Positions 35,401 to 46,419 of a stretch of DNA of 64,000 nucleotides are shown in pieces. Under the pieces are notes generated by a model that made no database searches, was not told the DNA's origin, and saw nothing but the letters and a program-made list of their open reading frames with translations. The position numbers were made by a program, and so were the translations under genes. The stretch comes from Chromera velia (Eukaryota > Sar > Chromeraceae): assembly GCA_018398765.1 (NCBI GenBank), contig JAHBMJ010002009.1, positions 12,180 through 76,179 of the forward strand, given 5' to 3'. Within the stretch, counting starts at the first letter, position 1. Every line of letters starts with the position of its first letter.

Positions 35401-38400
35401 GAGGAGTTAACAAACTTTCCCGTGCTGTTTTTGTTTCTCTTCTAAGCCACACACTTCTGCGGATTGTGTCCCTGTGCCGTCTTCCAATTCTTGGTGGGCA
35501 TCCTGATTCTCTGTTCTTTCTTGTTCATGTTGGCGTTTGCAGAAAAAGGACGAAAAGGATAAGGGGAAGAAGGGGAAAGAGGAGAAGGGCAAGAAGAAGG
35601 ACAAAGACAAGGACAAAGAAGAAGAGGTCAGTGAGCTATTTGCTCATCCTGCTGCTTCGTCACATTCCAAGCAAACCTGCATTTCGAAGAACAGACACAC
35701 AAGGAAAGATCATGAAGGCATATCACCCAATCCTCCCATTGGCGGTTTTCTTTTTGACCCATGGAATCTGACCAAGACGGATTGGCACACGAATTTTCTC
35801 CCTTCCTCTTCTTCGGAGGAGGCAGGGAGGGAGGGGGTGACGACCGGAGTTTCTTTTCTCTCACGGCAGAAATTTCCGTTGTATACCCCTCTGACATCTA
35901 TCAACTCTTCTCAAGAGCGCTCCTTTTTCTTCTTCCGTTGCTCCGCCTTACTGCACATTTTTTCTCTTTGTCAGTGTACCTGTCGCCCTGTCTGTCTCTC
36001 TGTTTTTGTCCGTCTGTTTTCCAATACCCAAAGATGTCCCATCCAATCCGTGTCTGATCCTGCCCCCCCCACGCCCTTCCCCAAGCAGCCCGAAGACCTC
36101 GATGCTTACTACGTCGACAAGACCAAGCGGCAGATCTCCTTCAAGGTCCCGAAAGGATTTGAATTCGATTACCAACTGAAGCACATGGGGCCAGATCTGG
36201 AGAGAACGACAGGTAGGGGGGGAGACAGAAGGGTTGGTGGTTCTTTGGTGGTACATTCCCCTGATTTTCTTTTTGATCCACCAAAGAAGAATCTTTGCGT
36301 TTCTTCTTCATTTTTTTCATCAGTCTCTTTTTTTTTGTGCCTCGGTCCACATAATGTGAGAATTTGCTGTGGTTGCTTGTTTAGACACCTTCTGCCGGTT
36401 TCTGGTGATTCTTTTCTCCTTAGTTGGCGTTTTCCCTGCAAGTTCAAAGCTCCCTCCCTCCCTTTCTTCGCCCTTTCAGGGTCCAGGCCTGATCCCCGAG
36501 TCCTCTTCAAACCCGACAACTGGCAGAGGACGCTTCTGGATGTGGTGGATCAGGTTCGTCCGTTCGTTCTGTCGGTTTCTTTGTTTCTTTGTTTCTTTGT
36601 TTGGTAGCTGCTGGGGGGTCGCGGTTTCTCCCCATCTCCTCTCCACTGAAGTGCTGGATTTGCTTTTTCGCTCCCCCCGACCAATGGGGTCATTGTGGAT
36701 AGTTGACTCCTTGTGAAGAGAAGAAGACCCCCCCAAAGTACATCGTTGTGCCACTCACTTGCTCCTCCATTCTTCCTTTCAGGAGGAGTCTGCCCTCATC
36801 TGCGCTCCCACGGCTTCCGGAAAGACGTTCATCTGCTACTACGCCATGGAAAAAAGTCAGTCAGCCAAATGTGAGAATGCATTTACAAACTATGAAGAGA
36901 TTCAAGTCGGAAGGTCGGCCTCTCCTCCTCTCTATCTGAAAGCTTGCTGCAATACTTGGAACGAAAGAGTAAATACAGCGGGTTTGCCCGTTCTCATCTG
37001 TTGATCGTCAACACCAACGCTGTCCTGTTCACGCCCCATAAGACCCTCTTCCGTTTTTCTTTTTCTCCGATTCTGCGCGTTTCTTGCTCGTCTTCTCTGT
37101 GACTCACTTTCGTTCGTCTCTGCTTGTTCGCCCTCCCTGTTTTGCGCTCCTCCCTTCTCATCTTGTTGGCGTAGCTCTGTCCTCGATGGCTTACTTCCGT
37201 GCAACTCTGTGTGTGTGATGTGAATTGTCGAATTTCAGTCCTGCGTGCTGACAACGAGTCCCGAGTCGTCTACGTGGCGCCCTCGAAGGCGCTGGTGAAC
37301 CAGGTCTCTGCGGAGATCTACGCGCGTTTCTCCTCGAAGGTCTACCCGACAACCAAGATGGTCATGTCCGGCACCTTCCTGAAGGAATTTCAGGTGGACG
37401 GCTTCAACAGTCAGGTCCGTCGGTTGATTGATTGATTGGTTGAGGAGGGGGAGGGAAGGGAAGGAGGAATGAGATGATGACATTCATTTTTGTGAAACGA
37501 AACGAAAGGGTCGACCAGAGCGGACATCCGGATCGTTGTTTGATTGAGTCATGTCGGGGGGACTGGGTTGAGAAAAAAAAAGGGAGAGGAAAGTGAGCAG
37601 CAAGCCCACGTCATTCCAGCCAGCCAAGTCGGTCGGGCACGTGGGGAGGGACGTTTGCTGACCTCTGAATTTTTTTTCCCGAATGACATCACCAGGGGGG
37701 TTGGGGGAAGAAAAAAAAATGTGGGCGACCCATGGAATGAAGGTGTCGAAGAGAAGGAAGCAGAAAGGAGTAAAACTTCGCGTGTCTTCTTTTTCCACTC
37801 TTTTTCTTTTTCTTTGGGAGGGAACCACTGAATGAGGGAGGACGCCATTCCGTGATTCATTTCTTTTTGGAATGAAACAACCCCGTGCATTGGGCTTTCT
37901 GAATTAACTGTCGTTCTGTCTCCCTGTTTGCATAAGTGATCGACTGACTGACTGACTGGACAGTCGCATGGATGGATTGATGCATTGATTGCATGGCTGC
38001 AGGTTGTTGTGATGGAGCCTGCCGCTCTGGAGTTGGTCCTATTCTCTCAGCACGATGAGCAGAAAAGGGCCTGGGTGGACTCTCTCAAGTACGTGATCTT
38101 TGACGAGATCCACTGCATTGGAAATCTGGAGGGGGGGTCAAGGTGGGAGCACTGTCTCCAATTGATTCCCTGTCCCTTCCTGGCCCTCTCAGCTACAGTG
38201 GGAAACCCCCACGCTTTCCACGCTTGGCTGGAAAGAGTTCGAAAGAACCAGCCAGGCAAGCTGCTCAGGCAGCAGATCAAGAGGGGAGAGCCGACCAGCT
38301 ACAAGGTCCATTTGATTACCCATGAAGAGAGATACTCGGACCTGTACAAGTACGTGTACGACAACGGCCAGCTGATTCCTCTGAATCCCATCAGTTGCTT

Positions 38401-41400
38401 GAACTTCCAGCAGGTGTGCCGAGAAGGTCTCCCTGTTGACCTCTTCCTCAACCCCCCTGAGTCGATCGAGCTCGTGTCTGTTCTTCTCGACATCCTGCCC
38501 TCTGAGCACGTCGCGGACGTGGAATGGCTTCTGCCCGCGACTTACTTCAAGTACACACGCTGCATCACAAAGAGACAGTACCGCTATTTCCTCTCAGCGT
38601 TGAAGAAGACCTTCGTGAAGCTGGTGGGAGAGGGGAAGATCACAGAGGAGAGGTTCGAGACAATCACCAGGAGACTCCAAGAGAACATGAGGGCTGTGCA
38701 GGCAAAGAATATCGATTTCGAAGGTCAGTCAGACTGTCAGAGAGGAGGAGCAAGAATGGGTCTATTGAGACGGAACGACGGAAGACCACTTTCCCTCCCT
38801 TCCTACCTACTTTATGATGGACTCTTCGTTTTACATTTTTTCCCCCCTCGAGAACACCCCGAGGCCTGCGCCTGTGTGAAGAGCATTTTCGGAAACACAA
38901 TGGATGGCATTATTCGCTCCTTTCCTTGGTTCGTACTTTCGAATTCCTCACCTTCTTTGTATGTGTGCGTGTGTGTTCGCCTGTTCCTCTGTCTGTCTGT
39001 CTGTCTGTCTGTGTCGGTGTCTGCAGACGAATTTGCGCTTGCCAACATGAAGGACGTGAAGAGCAAGACGGCGGCTTCCACGATGAAGAGCCACAGCGAG
39101 GCCGGGAGTGAGGACGAGACAGATTCAGAGGAGGAGTCGGAGGAGGAGAAAGAGGCAGGTATGGCGAACGGCAGCTCAAAGGCAGCCGCCTCCACACAGT
39201 CCCTCCCAGCCACCCGCCCGGCCGCGGCAGCATATGACGCCGCCTCCACGACTGCGACTGCATTCACAGAGCCGCACAAGGCAGCTGACTCGAAGCGTAC
39301 CAGTCGAACATACCTCGACCCAAAGAGGTTGTATGACACCTGCAAGCGTCTGGAAGATCTCCAGTATCTTCCCGCGTTGATTTTCAACTTCAGCCGCAGT
39401 GAGATCATGGTCATGCTGAAGAAGCTGGTGACTTTTCTGGAGGACGGACAGAGATTCAAGTATCTCGGGACTGAAGAACGAGCCTATCAGACCCGTCTCC
39501 GGAATCAGCAGAGACAGAGGGAGTACCAGCGGAGGGTGGAGGAGAAGTTGAAAAACGAAAAATTGAAGACCCTCAGTAAGAGAGAGATTGAGGAACAGGG
39601 CCAAGAGGTCGACCAGCAGTTAGCAGCAGCAGTCCTCGGACCTCCCCCCAACCCGATTGAGGATGAATACGACCCCGAGTTTGCGTTTGCCAACAGAAAG
39701 ATCTACGGGTCGAATAAGGAGGCGATCGATCATCAAATTGACCAGAAGGCAGGCCGGTCGAAGATCCATGAGGCGTTTATTGAAGGTCTCAGAAGGGGTG
39801 TGGGGGTGCATCACGAGGGAATGCCGAAGAAATATCGTCAGGTCGTTGAGGTGCTCCTTCGTATGGGGTACCTCAGGGTGGTCATTGCCACCGGCTCTCT
39901 TGCTCTGGGCCTGAACATGCCCTGCAGGACTGTTGTCTTCGCGGGCGATTTTCTCGAATTGACCCCCCTGATGTACAGGCAGATGGCGGGACGTGCTGGG
40001 CGAAGAGGATTTGATCCTCTTGGGCATGTGCTCTTCTGGGATATGCCCATGGCAAAGGTCAGAAGAGAAGGAAGGGCTTGTTGTAGAACCGCAAATTTCT
40101 GTCTCGCTTCTCCTACTCCGAAGGAAGGGCTTGTTGTAGAACCGCAAATTTCTGTCTCGCTTCTCCTACTCCTTCTCCTTCTCCTGCCATTTTCTGCCTG
40201 CCAAATTTTTCGGTCTCTTTGCCTTGCCTGCGTTCGATGGTCCCTTTTCGTGCTGATCTGAGCATTTGTGGACCGACCGAGAGACTGGCGGGCTGCTAGC
40301 ACTCCCTCTCCTCTCTCTCTTGTATGTACATGCGCTTTGTCCTCGCACAATCCCTCACCATTTATTTGTCTGTCCACCCGCTGCTTCCTTCCTTCCTTGA
40401 CTCCGCCAAATGGATGGATGTGCGTGCAGCTGAGAAGACTGATGACATCTCCCATCAACGTGCTGACAGGCGATATGCCCGTCTCGCATACTCTTGGTTA
40501 GCTGGCAAGTCTGGCTGTCTCGTCTCCCCCGTTGCTTGCAAGGTCGTAGAAACAGACAGAAAAATGCAGAATCGAAAAGTCCGCCTTGCCGCTTGCTTTC
40601 AGATGTCTTTGAGTTTTGCTCTTTCTTTTCTTTCGCTCTTTTGCTCCCGTGATTTCTTCATCTTATTCCGCCTTCTCTCTGGGCGTTCTGCATGAATGGA
40701 TGAATTGCTGCAGTGCTGCGGACCCTTCATCTCTTCTACGCAATGGAAGGTGAGGACGAAGAGGAAGTGGAGGCAAAGCGCAAAGCCCTGCGCACCCAGC
40801 TGCTGAAGCTGTTCAAGACCCCTCTGTGCACAGTGGCGGATGAAGACTTCTCCTCAGCAGCCCTGGACCTGAAGAAAACCGAGGACAGGGTCGCAGCTGC
40901 AGACCAGGAGGCAGGAAGGGTCGAGGGTCTCCTCGCCCAAATTGCATACATGTGTCGGTTCTCTGTCGACGCCCTCTTCCGAGAGGGTCTCTTGGACAGA
41001 GACGGCGAGCCATGCGGTCTGAACTCAATGGTCACCTTCCTCTACGAGGACGCACCCTCGAACATTGTCTTCCACAGGCTCTTCCTCACAAGTCAGTCAG
41101 TCAATGGAAGGAAGAGTAGTAACTCCATGCTCTCCTCTACGACACACAAGTCCGTTTTTCAAGCGTCAAAAAGTGGTTTGATATCAGGCAGCTCGATCGA
41201 AAAGGTTTCTTTGAGCAGCTCAAAGCGAAAACGGAAAGGAAGTTGGATCGATCGAATGACTAGAGAAAGGGGGGGAGGAGGGAAGGAACGTCGACGGAAG
41301 CACCGTGTCTCTTATTTGTGTTTTATTTTACCTGTTTTTTTTTTTTTTCTTCCCATCTGGTCGTCCCCGTGACAAAAATCCTGGTAGCTGAGGCTCTCTC

Positions 41401-43713
41401 GTTTTTCATTGATCAATTAGAGCCTCTGAGCTGTTGAGTGATCGACCTGTCGACTCACTAAGTGGCACCATCTACATAGTATCTTCTATCCCTTGTTTCC
41501 TCTTCTCCCCCTCCCTTCCCCCGTCTGCCTTCAGAGAAGATCCACAAGCACCTGGAGGGCATCGAGGAGGAGATCGACAGAGACAAAGCGGTGAGTGAGA
41601 GGGGAGGAGGGGGGCAAGTGAGTGAATGAGAGGGAGTCATGAACTGCTCTCATTTTGACACCGGTTCTGGAGTTGATATTGCCTTCCTTCAAAATTTCGT
41701 TGTAGAAGCAGCTTCGATCGGCTCATTGCCTTTCCTTTGTGTCTGCCAAATTCAAAGTGAACACCGGGGGTTCTCCGGATGAGAAAGCGTGGAAAGTGTA
41801 GCTCTTGCTCTGTCATTTTTTTCGTTCCATAAATTCGTCCTTCCTTTCTTTTCTTTTCTCTCATGGAGTTTGTTTGGATCTTCAGATTCTCTCTTTGCCA
41901 TCTTATAGTCGAATGTCGCTCATCATCACCGCCCCTTTATGAACTCTCTTACTCTCCTGGCCTCCCCTCTCCATCTGTGCATGCAGCTGCTGGTTCTGCT
42001 CGCCCACATCTTCCACCGGAAATTCTTCACTCGCGCGGTCGGTTTCCGAAAAGCAGTGGGTGGGGCATTTCGTCAGACGGCCTCGGGGAATTGAATTACT
42101 CCGTTTCTTTTCTTTTGCTTTCCGCTCGAGAGTCTCCCTCTCGACAAGCTGTCAGGGGTGCTTCTTGCGACTTCTCCTGTTTGGAAAGGAGGATAACCAG
42201 CGCTCTTCATCCCTTCCTAATATCTTTCCTTCCTTCCTTCCTTCCTTCCTTCCTTCCTTCCCTCGTAATTCTCTCTCTGTGACTGTGCCTGCCTGCTGCC
42301 TGCAGGTGTCCGAGAGGATCCGTCTCGCCAAGCAGAAGGGGAACCAGCCTGAGTCTTCCAGCGCTGCCGCGGCCGCAGCGGCTGACGCTGTTGCCGCCCC
42401 CGATGCGGCTCAGACCCTCAGCTTCACCCCTTTCTCGTCCTACTCCCCCCTGCTTCCCCCCCTGCCAAGCGACCTCCTCTCCTCTCTCCAGTCCATCGAC
42501 AAACACACGAAGATGAACTTCCAGGAGTGCGTGCGGGCGTTCTCATCTTCTAGGAGATTCCAGGCGGAGGAGCTTACCCTCCCCCTCTCCAAGGAAGAAC
42601 CGTCGAAGGGAAAACCCAACAAGGGACCGCTGGGAGAGGCGATGAAAGCACAGGTCGGTCGTTCGGTAGGAAGGAAGAGACATTTTTTGGCGTTTCTCTC
42701 ACAAATGGAGGCGAAGAAGAAGAGGAAGAAGCCTAGCAAAGCAAAGGGTCAGAAAAGATGCTGGGACCCTTTTCGCTTGAACCAACTCCCAAAGCACTTT
42801 CTCTGTTTGGCCTCTCTCTGTTCTGAATGCGAGTGCTCCCGATCGTTCCTTCCTGCCCACATATCTACGTGTCGGTTCTCAGACCTGTGAAGTACACTGT
42901 GTTTCTGAGCTCTTCGTTGAGCTGTCTATGGCATCACACAGCTTTCCGGGACTTGAAATTGTTGTGTACAAAGTCTTTGCATCTACCCTGACTGTTTGCA
43001 GAGAGTGCCGGTGACGACCCGCTCGCCGTACGCTGCCCTGGCAGGGAAAGGGGACCTCTTCGAGAGTGCCGACGAAATTTTTTGCTGCTCTCGGAGGGTT
43101 GTCAGGACAGAACCCGAAATGCTCCCCTGTTTCGCGTCGAACTCAGACCCTCGTGACGTCTGTCTTGCGAACTCGTACATCCTTGACTTCTACACTCATG
43201 GGAAGATTCCGGGTCTGACGAAGGACAACCTCCTGGCTCCCCTGGAGGCGTGGCAGCTTGTGAAGGGATTCTCCATCACTCTCGGAAACATTGTGGTCAG
43301 TCTGTCGGACAGCCAGCCAGTCAGAAGTTATGTGAACCACATGTGCTTGAAGGTCGAAGTCGCCGATTGACTGTTTGATGAAGTGCTGAACCTTTTTTTT
43401 TTCCCTCGCTTGATAAAGAATCGTTGAACCGTCATGAAAACCTGTTGGGGGCACGGCTCCTTAATTTTCTTCACTTGACTTTCAAATCGCGAGTCTGTTC
43501 TGCCAACCTCTGCAAGCCTGCCTTTGGCTGCAAGGCTGTGGCGAAAGGCTTTGTGGTCGCTTTGAGAGTGCGCGCATCTATCTATCTCTGCAGCGCTGTG
43601 TGGACAAAATGTCGAAAAAATTGGAGAAGGACGCAGAGCCAGACATCGTTGTGTCCTCTCTGCGTCGACTGGATGCGGAGCTGAAGGCGAAGAAGGTGAA
43701 GGAGGACGCCTAG
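30848..43713 (+). CDS. DDX60: DDX60-like Ski2-family DExH RNA helicase, complete, 20 exons
   Basis: Exons: 30848-31941, 32289-32400, 32676-33101, 33363-33786, 34147-34700, 34988-35074, 35543-35626, 36089-36212, 36480-36553, 36783-36855, 37239-37414, 38003-38723, 39027-40057, 40430-40496, 40714-41091, 41535-41590, 41987-42037, 42306-42653, 43002-43295, 43594-43713. All junctions keep frame, giving 2097 residues (human DDX60 is about 1700). The core has the family's WQRTLLDVVD lead-in, motif I APTASGKT (1001-1008), VYVAPSKALVNQV, motif II DEIH (1110-1113), motif III SAT (1139-1141), motif V ATGSLALGLNMP and motif VI QMAGRAGRRGFD (1635-1646). The C-terminal half matches DDX60 blocks EDAPSNIVFHRLFL and NSYILDFYTHG…EAW.LVKGFS. 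Lys/Glu-rich inserts (about 700-735, 871-927) and an Ala/Ser/Glu-rich insert (about 1330-1400) explain the extra length. Animal DDX60 binds RNA and assists antiviral sensing; here RNA helicase activity is inferred and the role is unknown. Confidence 0.93.
32430..32518. repeat. (CT)n then (GT)n microsatellite in DDX60-like intron 2
   Basis: CTCTCTCC runs turn into CTCTCT and then GTGTGT. An ambiguous base lies just before it at 32428. Intron 2 ends at TCTCTGCAG, 32675. Confidence 0.9.
40067..40172. repeat. Perfect 53 bp tandem duplication in DDX60-like intron 13
   Basis: The unit GAAGGAAGGGCTTGTTGTAG…TCTCCTACTCC is repeated without a mismatch (40067-40119, 40120-40172), just inside the donor of the intron. 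It is a recent duplication or an assembly artefact. Confidence 0.9.
42227..42263. repeat. (CCTT)n microsatellite in DDX60-like intron 17
   Basis: About nine CCTT units between exons 17 and 18. Confidence 0.9.
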
Positions 43714-43903
43714 AGTGAAGAAACAACGTGGGGGGCCGGTATGGCAGGCACGATTTGCCCAAAAAGGGGGGGTGGGAAGGGACCGAGGGAAGGTTGGGAC
43801 CGTCTTTTTGTCCTTTTTTGTTGTGTTTGTTTTTCTCTTCACTGGCTGCATGCATGGTCGAATCTGGACCTGCTGTTCATCATTTGATTCCTCTCTTTCT
43901 CTG

Positions 43904-43939
<36 letters not shown>

Positions 43940-44220
43940 TCTCCCCAATTCTTCCTCCCTTTTCGTTCAAGTCTCCTGCTTGTTTGCTGGATGGCTTCAG
44001 TTTTTGGAGTGAACGACGGTCTGAAGCATAAAAGGAAGCCGCTAGCTTGGAAAGATTGGGGGAGACGGGAGGCGTCCTCCCTCCCTATTCACACGCACAC
44101 CTGAGTGGACGTCTTGGTTCTGATTTCCCTCCCTGCATATGGGGGGGCGAAGAACGTCTCTGGGGAATGCGCTCGTCGTTGTTGGATCCAGTCCACTCAC
44201 TCTTTCTTCGCTTGACTGTT
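43714..44220. other. 3' flank of the DDX60-like gene
   Basis: Contains a CTCTGT/CT microsatellite at about 43893-43945. No further exon of either neighbour could be supported. The stretch probably holds the 3' ends of two convergent genes. Confidence 0.4.
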
Positions 44221-44511
44221 TCATTTTTGTTTCTTCGTTTCTTTGTTTGTCCGTCTGCTCGGAATATACTCGACAAAAGTAGAGCTTTTTGGGTCGAGGG
44301 AAGGGGTATGAGAGCCCATCAGAGGGCTGATCGAGTTAGCTGCATGATCGATTGATCGATCGCCCCCAGGCGGGTGCAACTTACCGTGCAAGGATTCCTG
44401 TACGGTCTTTTGCTTGCGCCTCCTCTCTTCATCTTTCTCAGGCTTCTTCTGTTCTATCCCCGTCTCTTTCTCGATCGGCGTCAGTTGAATGATTTTATGG
44501 GAGCCCGTCAT
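44221..44511 (-). CDS. Small charged protein, unidentified, convergent with the DDX60-like gene
   Basis: An open frame of 96 codons starts MTGSHKIIQLTPIEKETG and is rich in Lys, Glu and Arg. A GTAAGT donor-like site at 44384 and a CATGCAG acceptor-like site ending at 44340 would remove 45 bp in frame, giving an 81-residue alternative. Composition changes abruptly to AT-rich at about 44515, immediately before the ATG, so this may be the surviving part of a gene cut by an insertion. No family recognised. Confidence 0.35.
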   Translation of the reverse strand: MTGSHKIIQLTPIEKETGIEQKKPEKDEERRRKQKTVQESLHGKLHPPGGDRSIDHAANSISPLMGSHTPSLDPKSSTFVEYIPSRRTNKETKKQK

Positions 44512-44514
44512 TAC

Positions 44515-44985
44515 AACAGTGCAACTACTTGACTAGATAGTTAATCATGGCAGTCATACACTCCTTAAAAATTAAGTTGAAATGGTAATATTGCAGTGAT
44601 AGTTACACTGATAAGGTGCTTACTCAGTAGTTTTGACTTAGTATAAATATAAACACTGCATACGGTGAAGAAACTATATAGAGAAACTAGTAGAGAAGAA
44701 ATGCCTGCCAGTGTGTAAGTGAAAATGCCAGCTAGATTATGAGTATTGCTGCTTAATCTGACTGATAGAAATTTGATTATACAAATTTTTACTGTAAAAT
44801 ATGCTTGAAAATGTCTTAATCTAATTTTCTCTAGGATTCTGCTAGCCTGGGGCATTTCAGATGAAACATGTTCCAAAAATATCTCATTAGACACTCTAAG
44901 CAGAAAATGCGCAGTTTTAATGTTTTAGTATGTTTTAGTTCTGTAGACTGTAGAGGAGTGCTAGCTATGCCGGAGGTGGCTTCAC
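44515..44985. other. AT-rich spacer left of the LTR element
   Basis: No gene or clear repeat pair is seen. The sharp composition border at about 44515 suggests inserted DNA. Confidence 0.4.
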
Positions 44986-45628
44986 TATTATGTAGTAGTG
45001 GAACCCCAAACTTTAAAAAAGGAAAATACCTAGACCCTAAGTACTAAAAGGTCTAGACTTAGAATAATACCCGACCGAGCAATATAGAAATACCCGATCA
45101 ACCCATATGAAGCTCTAGTATGAGCTAGTGTGGAATTCATGCAGTGAGCAAGGCCGAGCTAAAGTCTTCCAGCAAGGCTGAGCTAAAGCCTTTCAAGTCA
45201 CACTAAGATCAAGTCTTTCGACCTTAACCAAATAAAACTCCTTCGAGTCATGCCGAGATAAAATCATGCTGAGCCAAGGCCGAACTAGCCAGCCGCGGCC
45301 TGTATCACACCAAAGTTGGACTGTTGCATACGCAAACGACTTTCTGGAAGACTTAAAAGCAACACAAAGTCTTTCAATCAACAAATCAAGATCAAGAAAT
45401 CCAAGCAACACTTCTGGCAAGATCATGCAGATCGACAGTTCTGCACTTTTCGGAAAACAATTCCCTTTGACAAAATCGACTTGCAAACAGTACTGAACAC
45501 AGCACTCAACGTTAGACTCTTATGCTATACGGGGCTTACGTCCTATCTCTACCTAGGACTAGGTCCCTTAGAGATCCTTATAGATTCTGGCTGCCTTCTG
45601 ACAAATAGGGTCGGAGCAGTACAGAACA
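44986..45628 (+). repeat. 5' LTR
   Basis: Begins TATTATGTAGTAGTGG and ends AGTACAGAACA. Pairs with 51296-51938. It contains repeated AAGTCTT(C/T)CAGCAAGGC-type wording near 45160-45200. Confidence 0.85.
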
Positions 45629-45630
45629 CG

Positions 45631-45639
45631 TGGTGACGC
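45631..45639 (+). other. Primer-binding-like site
   Basis: TGGTGACGC two bases after the 5' LTR; the leading TGG would pair with a tRNA 3' CCA end. The tRNA species was not assigned. Confidence 0.45.
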
Positions 45640-45649
45640 TTTCAACGAG

Positions 45650-46115
45650 AGTCAACCCTTCTGTTTCTTGGAGAAACCCTGCGCACAGACAAGAACAAAC
45701 CATACGGCGAAGCTCTGTCTGAGACTCTCACAGTGAGAACTGACCCTTCTGTTCCTTTGTGCAAACTTGGCGCCCAGAAAAAGAATGCAGTTTACAGCGA
45801 AGCTCTGGCCAAAACTCCGATATACGGACTCTGAGGACCCTTCTGCTCCTTTGTATAAAACTGTGCGCACAGAGAGAAATCGGGTCTTACAGCGAAGCCC
45901 TGCCCAAAACCTCTACAGACAAGAATCAACCCTCTTGCTTTCCTTGTGAAAACCTACACTTCCAGGAAAACCAGACCTGACAGTGAAGCTCTGTCAAAAA
46001 CTGAAACAGAGACAGAACAAAGAGAAAAAAAAGAAAAGAAGGAGGAAGCAGCCATCCACTATCACATCCAGACCAAACAGCGAAGCTGTGTCAAAATTTC
46101 TGACAGAAACCAACC
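45650..46115. repeat. ~90 bp imperfect repeats in the LTR-element leader
   Basis: Units of the form ACCCTTCTG(T/C)TCCTTTGT…AAACT…GCGC…CAGAAA…ACAGCGAAGCTCTG recur about five times at spacing 88-93 bp. They look like a leader array. No protein is indicated. Confidence 0.65.
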
Positions 46116-46419
46116 TGAAGAGACGGCAAGAGGAGGAAACAGCAGCCATTACACAACCACCTGAAGGACACCTGCCCTTCATACTTGGGTGGAAAGCGAC
46201 GAAAGAGGAACTCTCCAACAGCGAAGAGAAGGCAAAGATTATCATTAATACTACAATCAGGAGGGCGGCACGCGCATTCACTAGAACTGAAGAGCGTGAA
46301 AAGCAAGAACATTGTGAAGACGCGGTGACCGACAGAAGCATGAAGGGCGGAGAGAGTAAAGAGGAGAGTTCACACCATGGTAAAGTCGTCATTTGAGTCA
46401 GGGGCACCTTGTAACTCAT

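Noticed and set aside
38812-39459. 215-codon minus-strand frame
   Set aside because: Antisense of helicase exon 13 and intron 12.
37985-40261. Single 758-codon frame as one exon of the helicase
   Set aside because: Exons 12 and 13 are separated by a GTCAGT…CTGCAG intron (38724-39026) that happens to lack stops. The intron part is pyrimidine-rich and not conserved.
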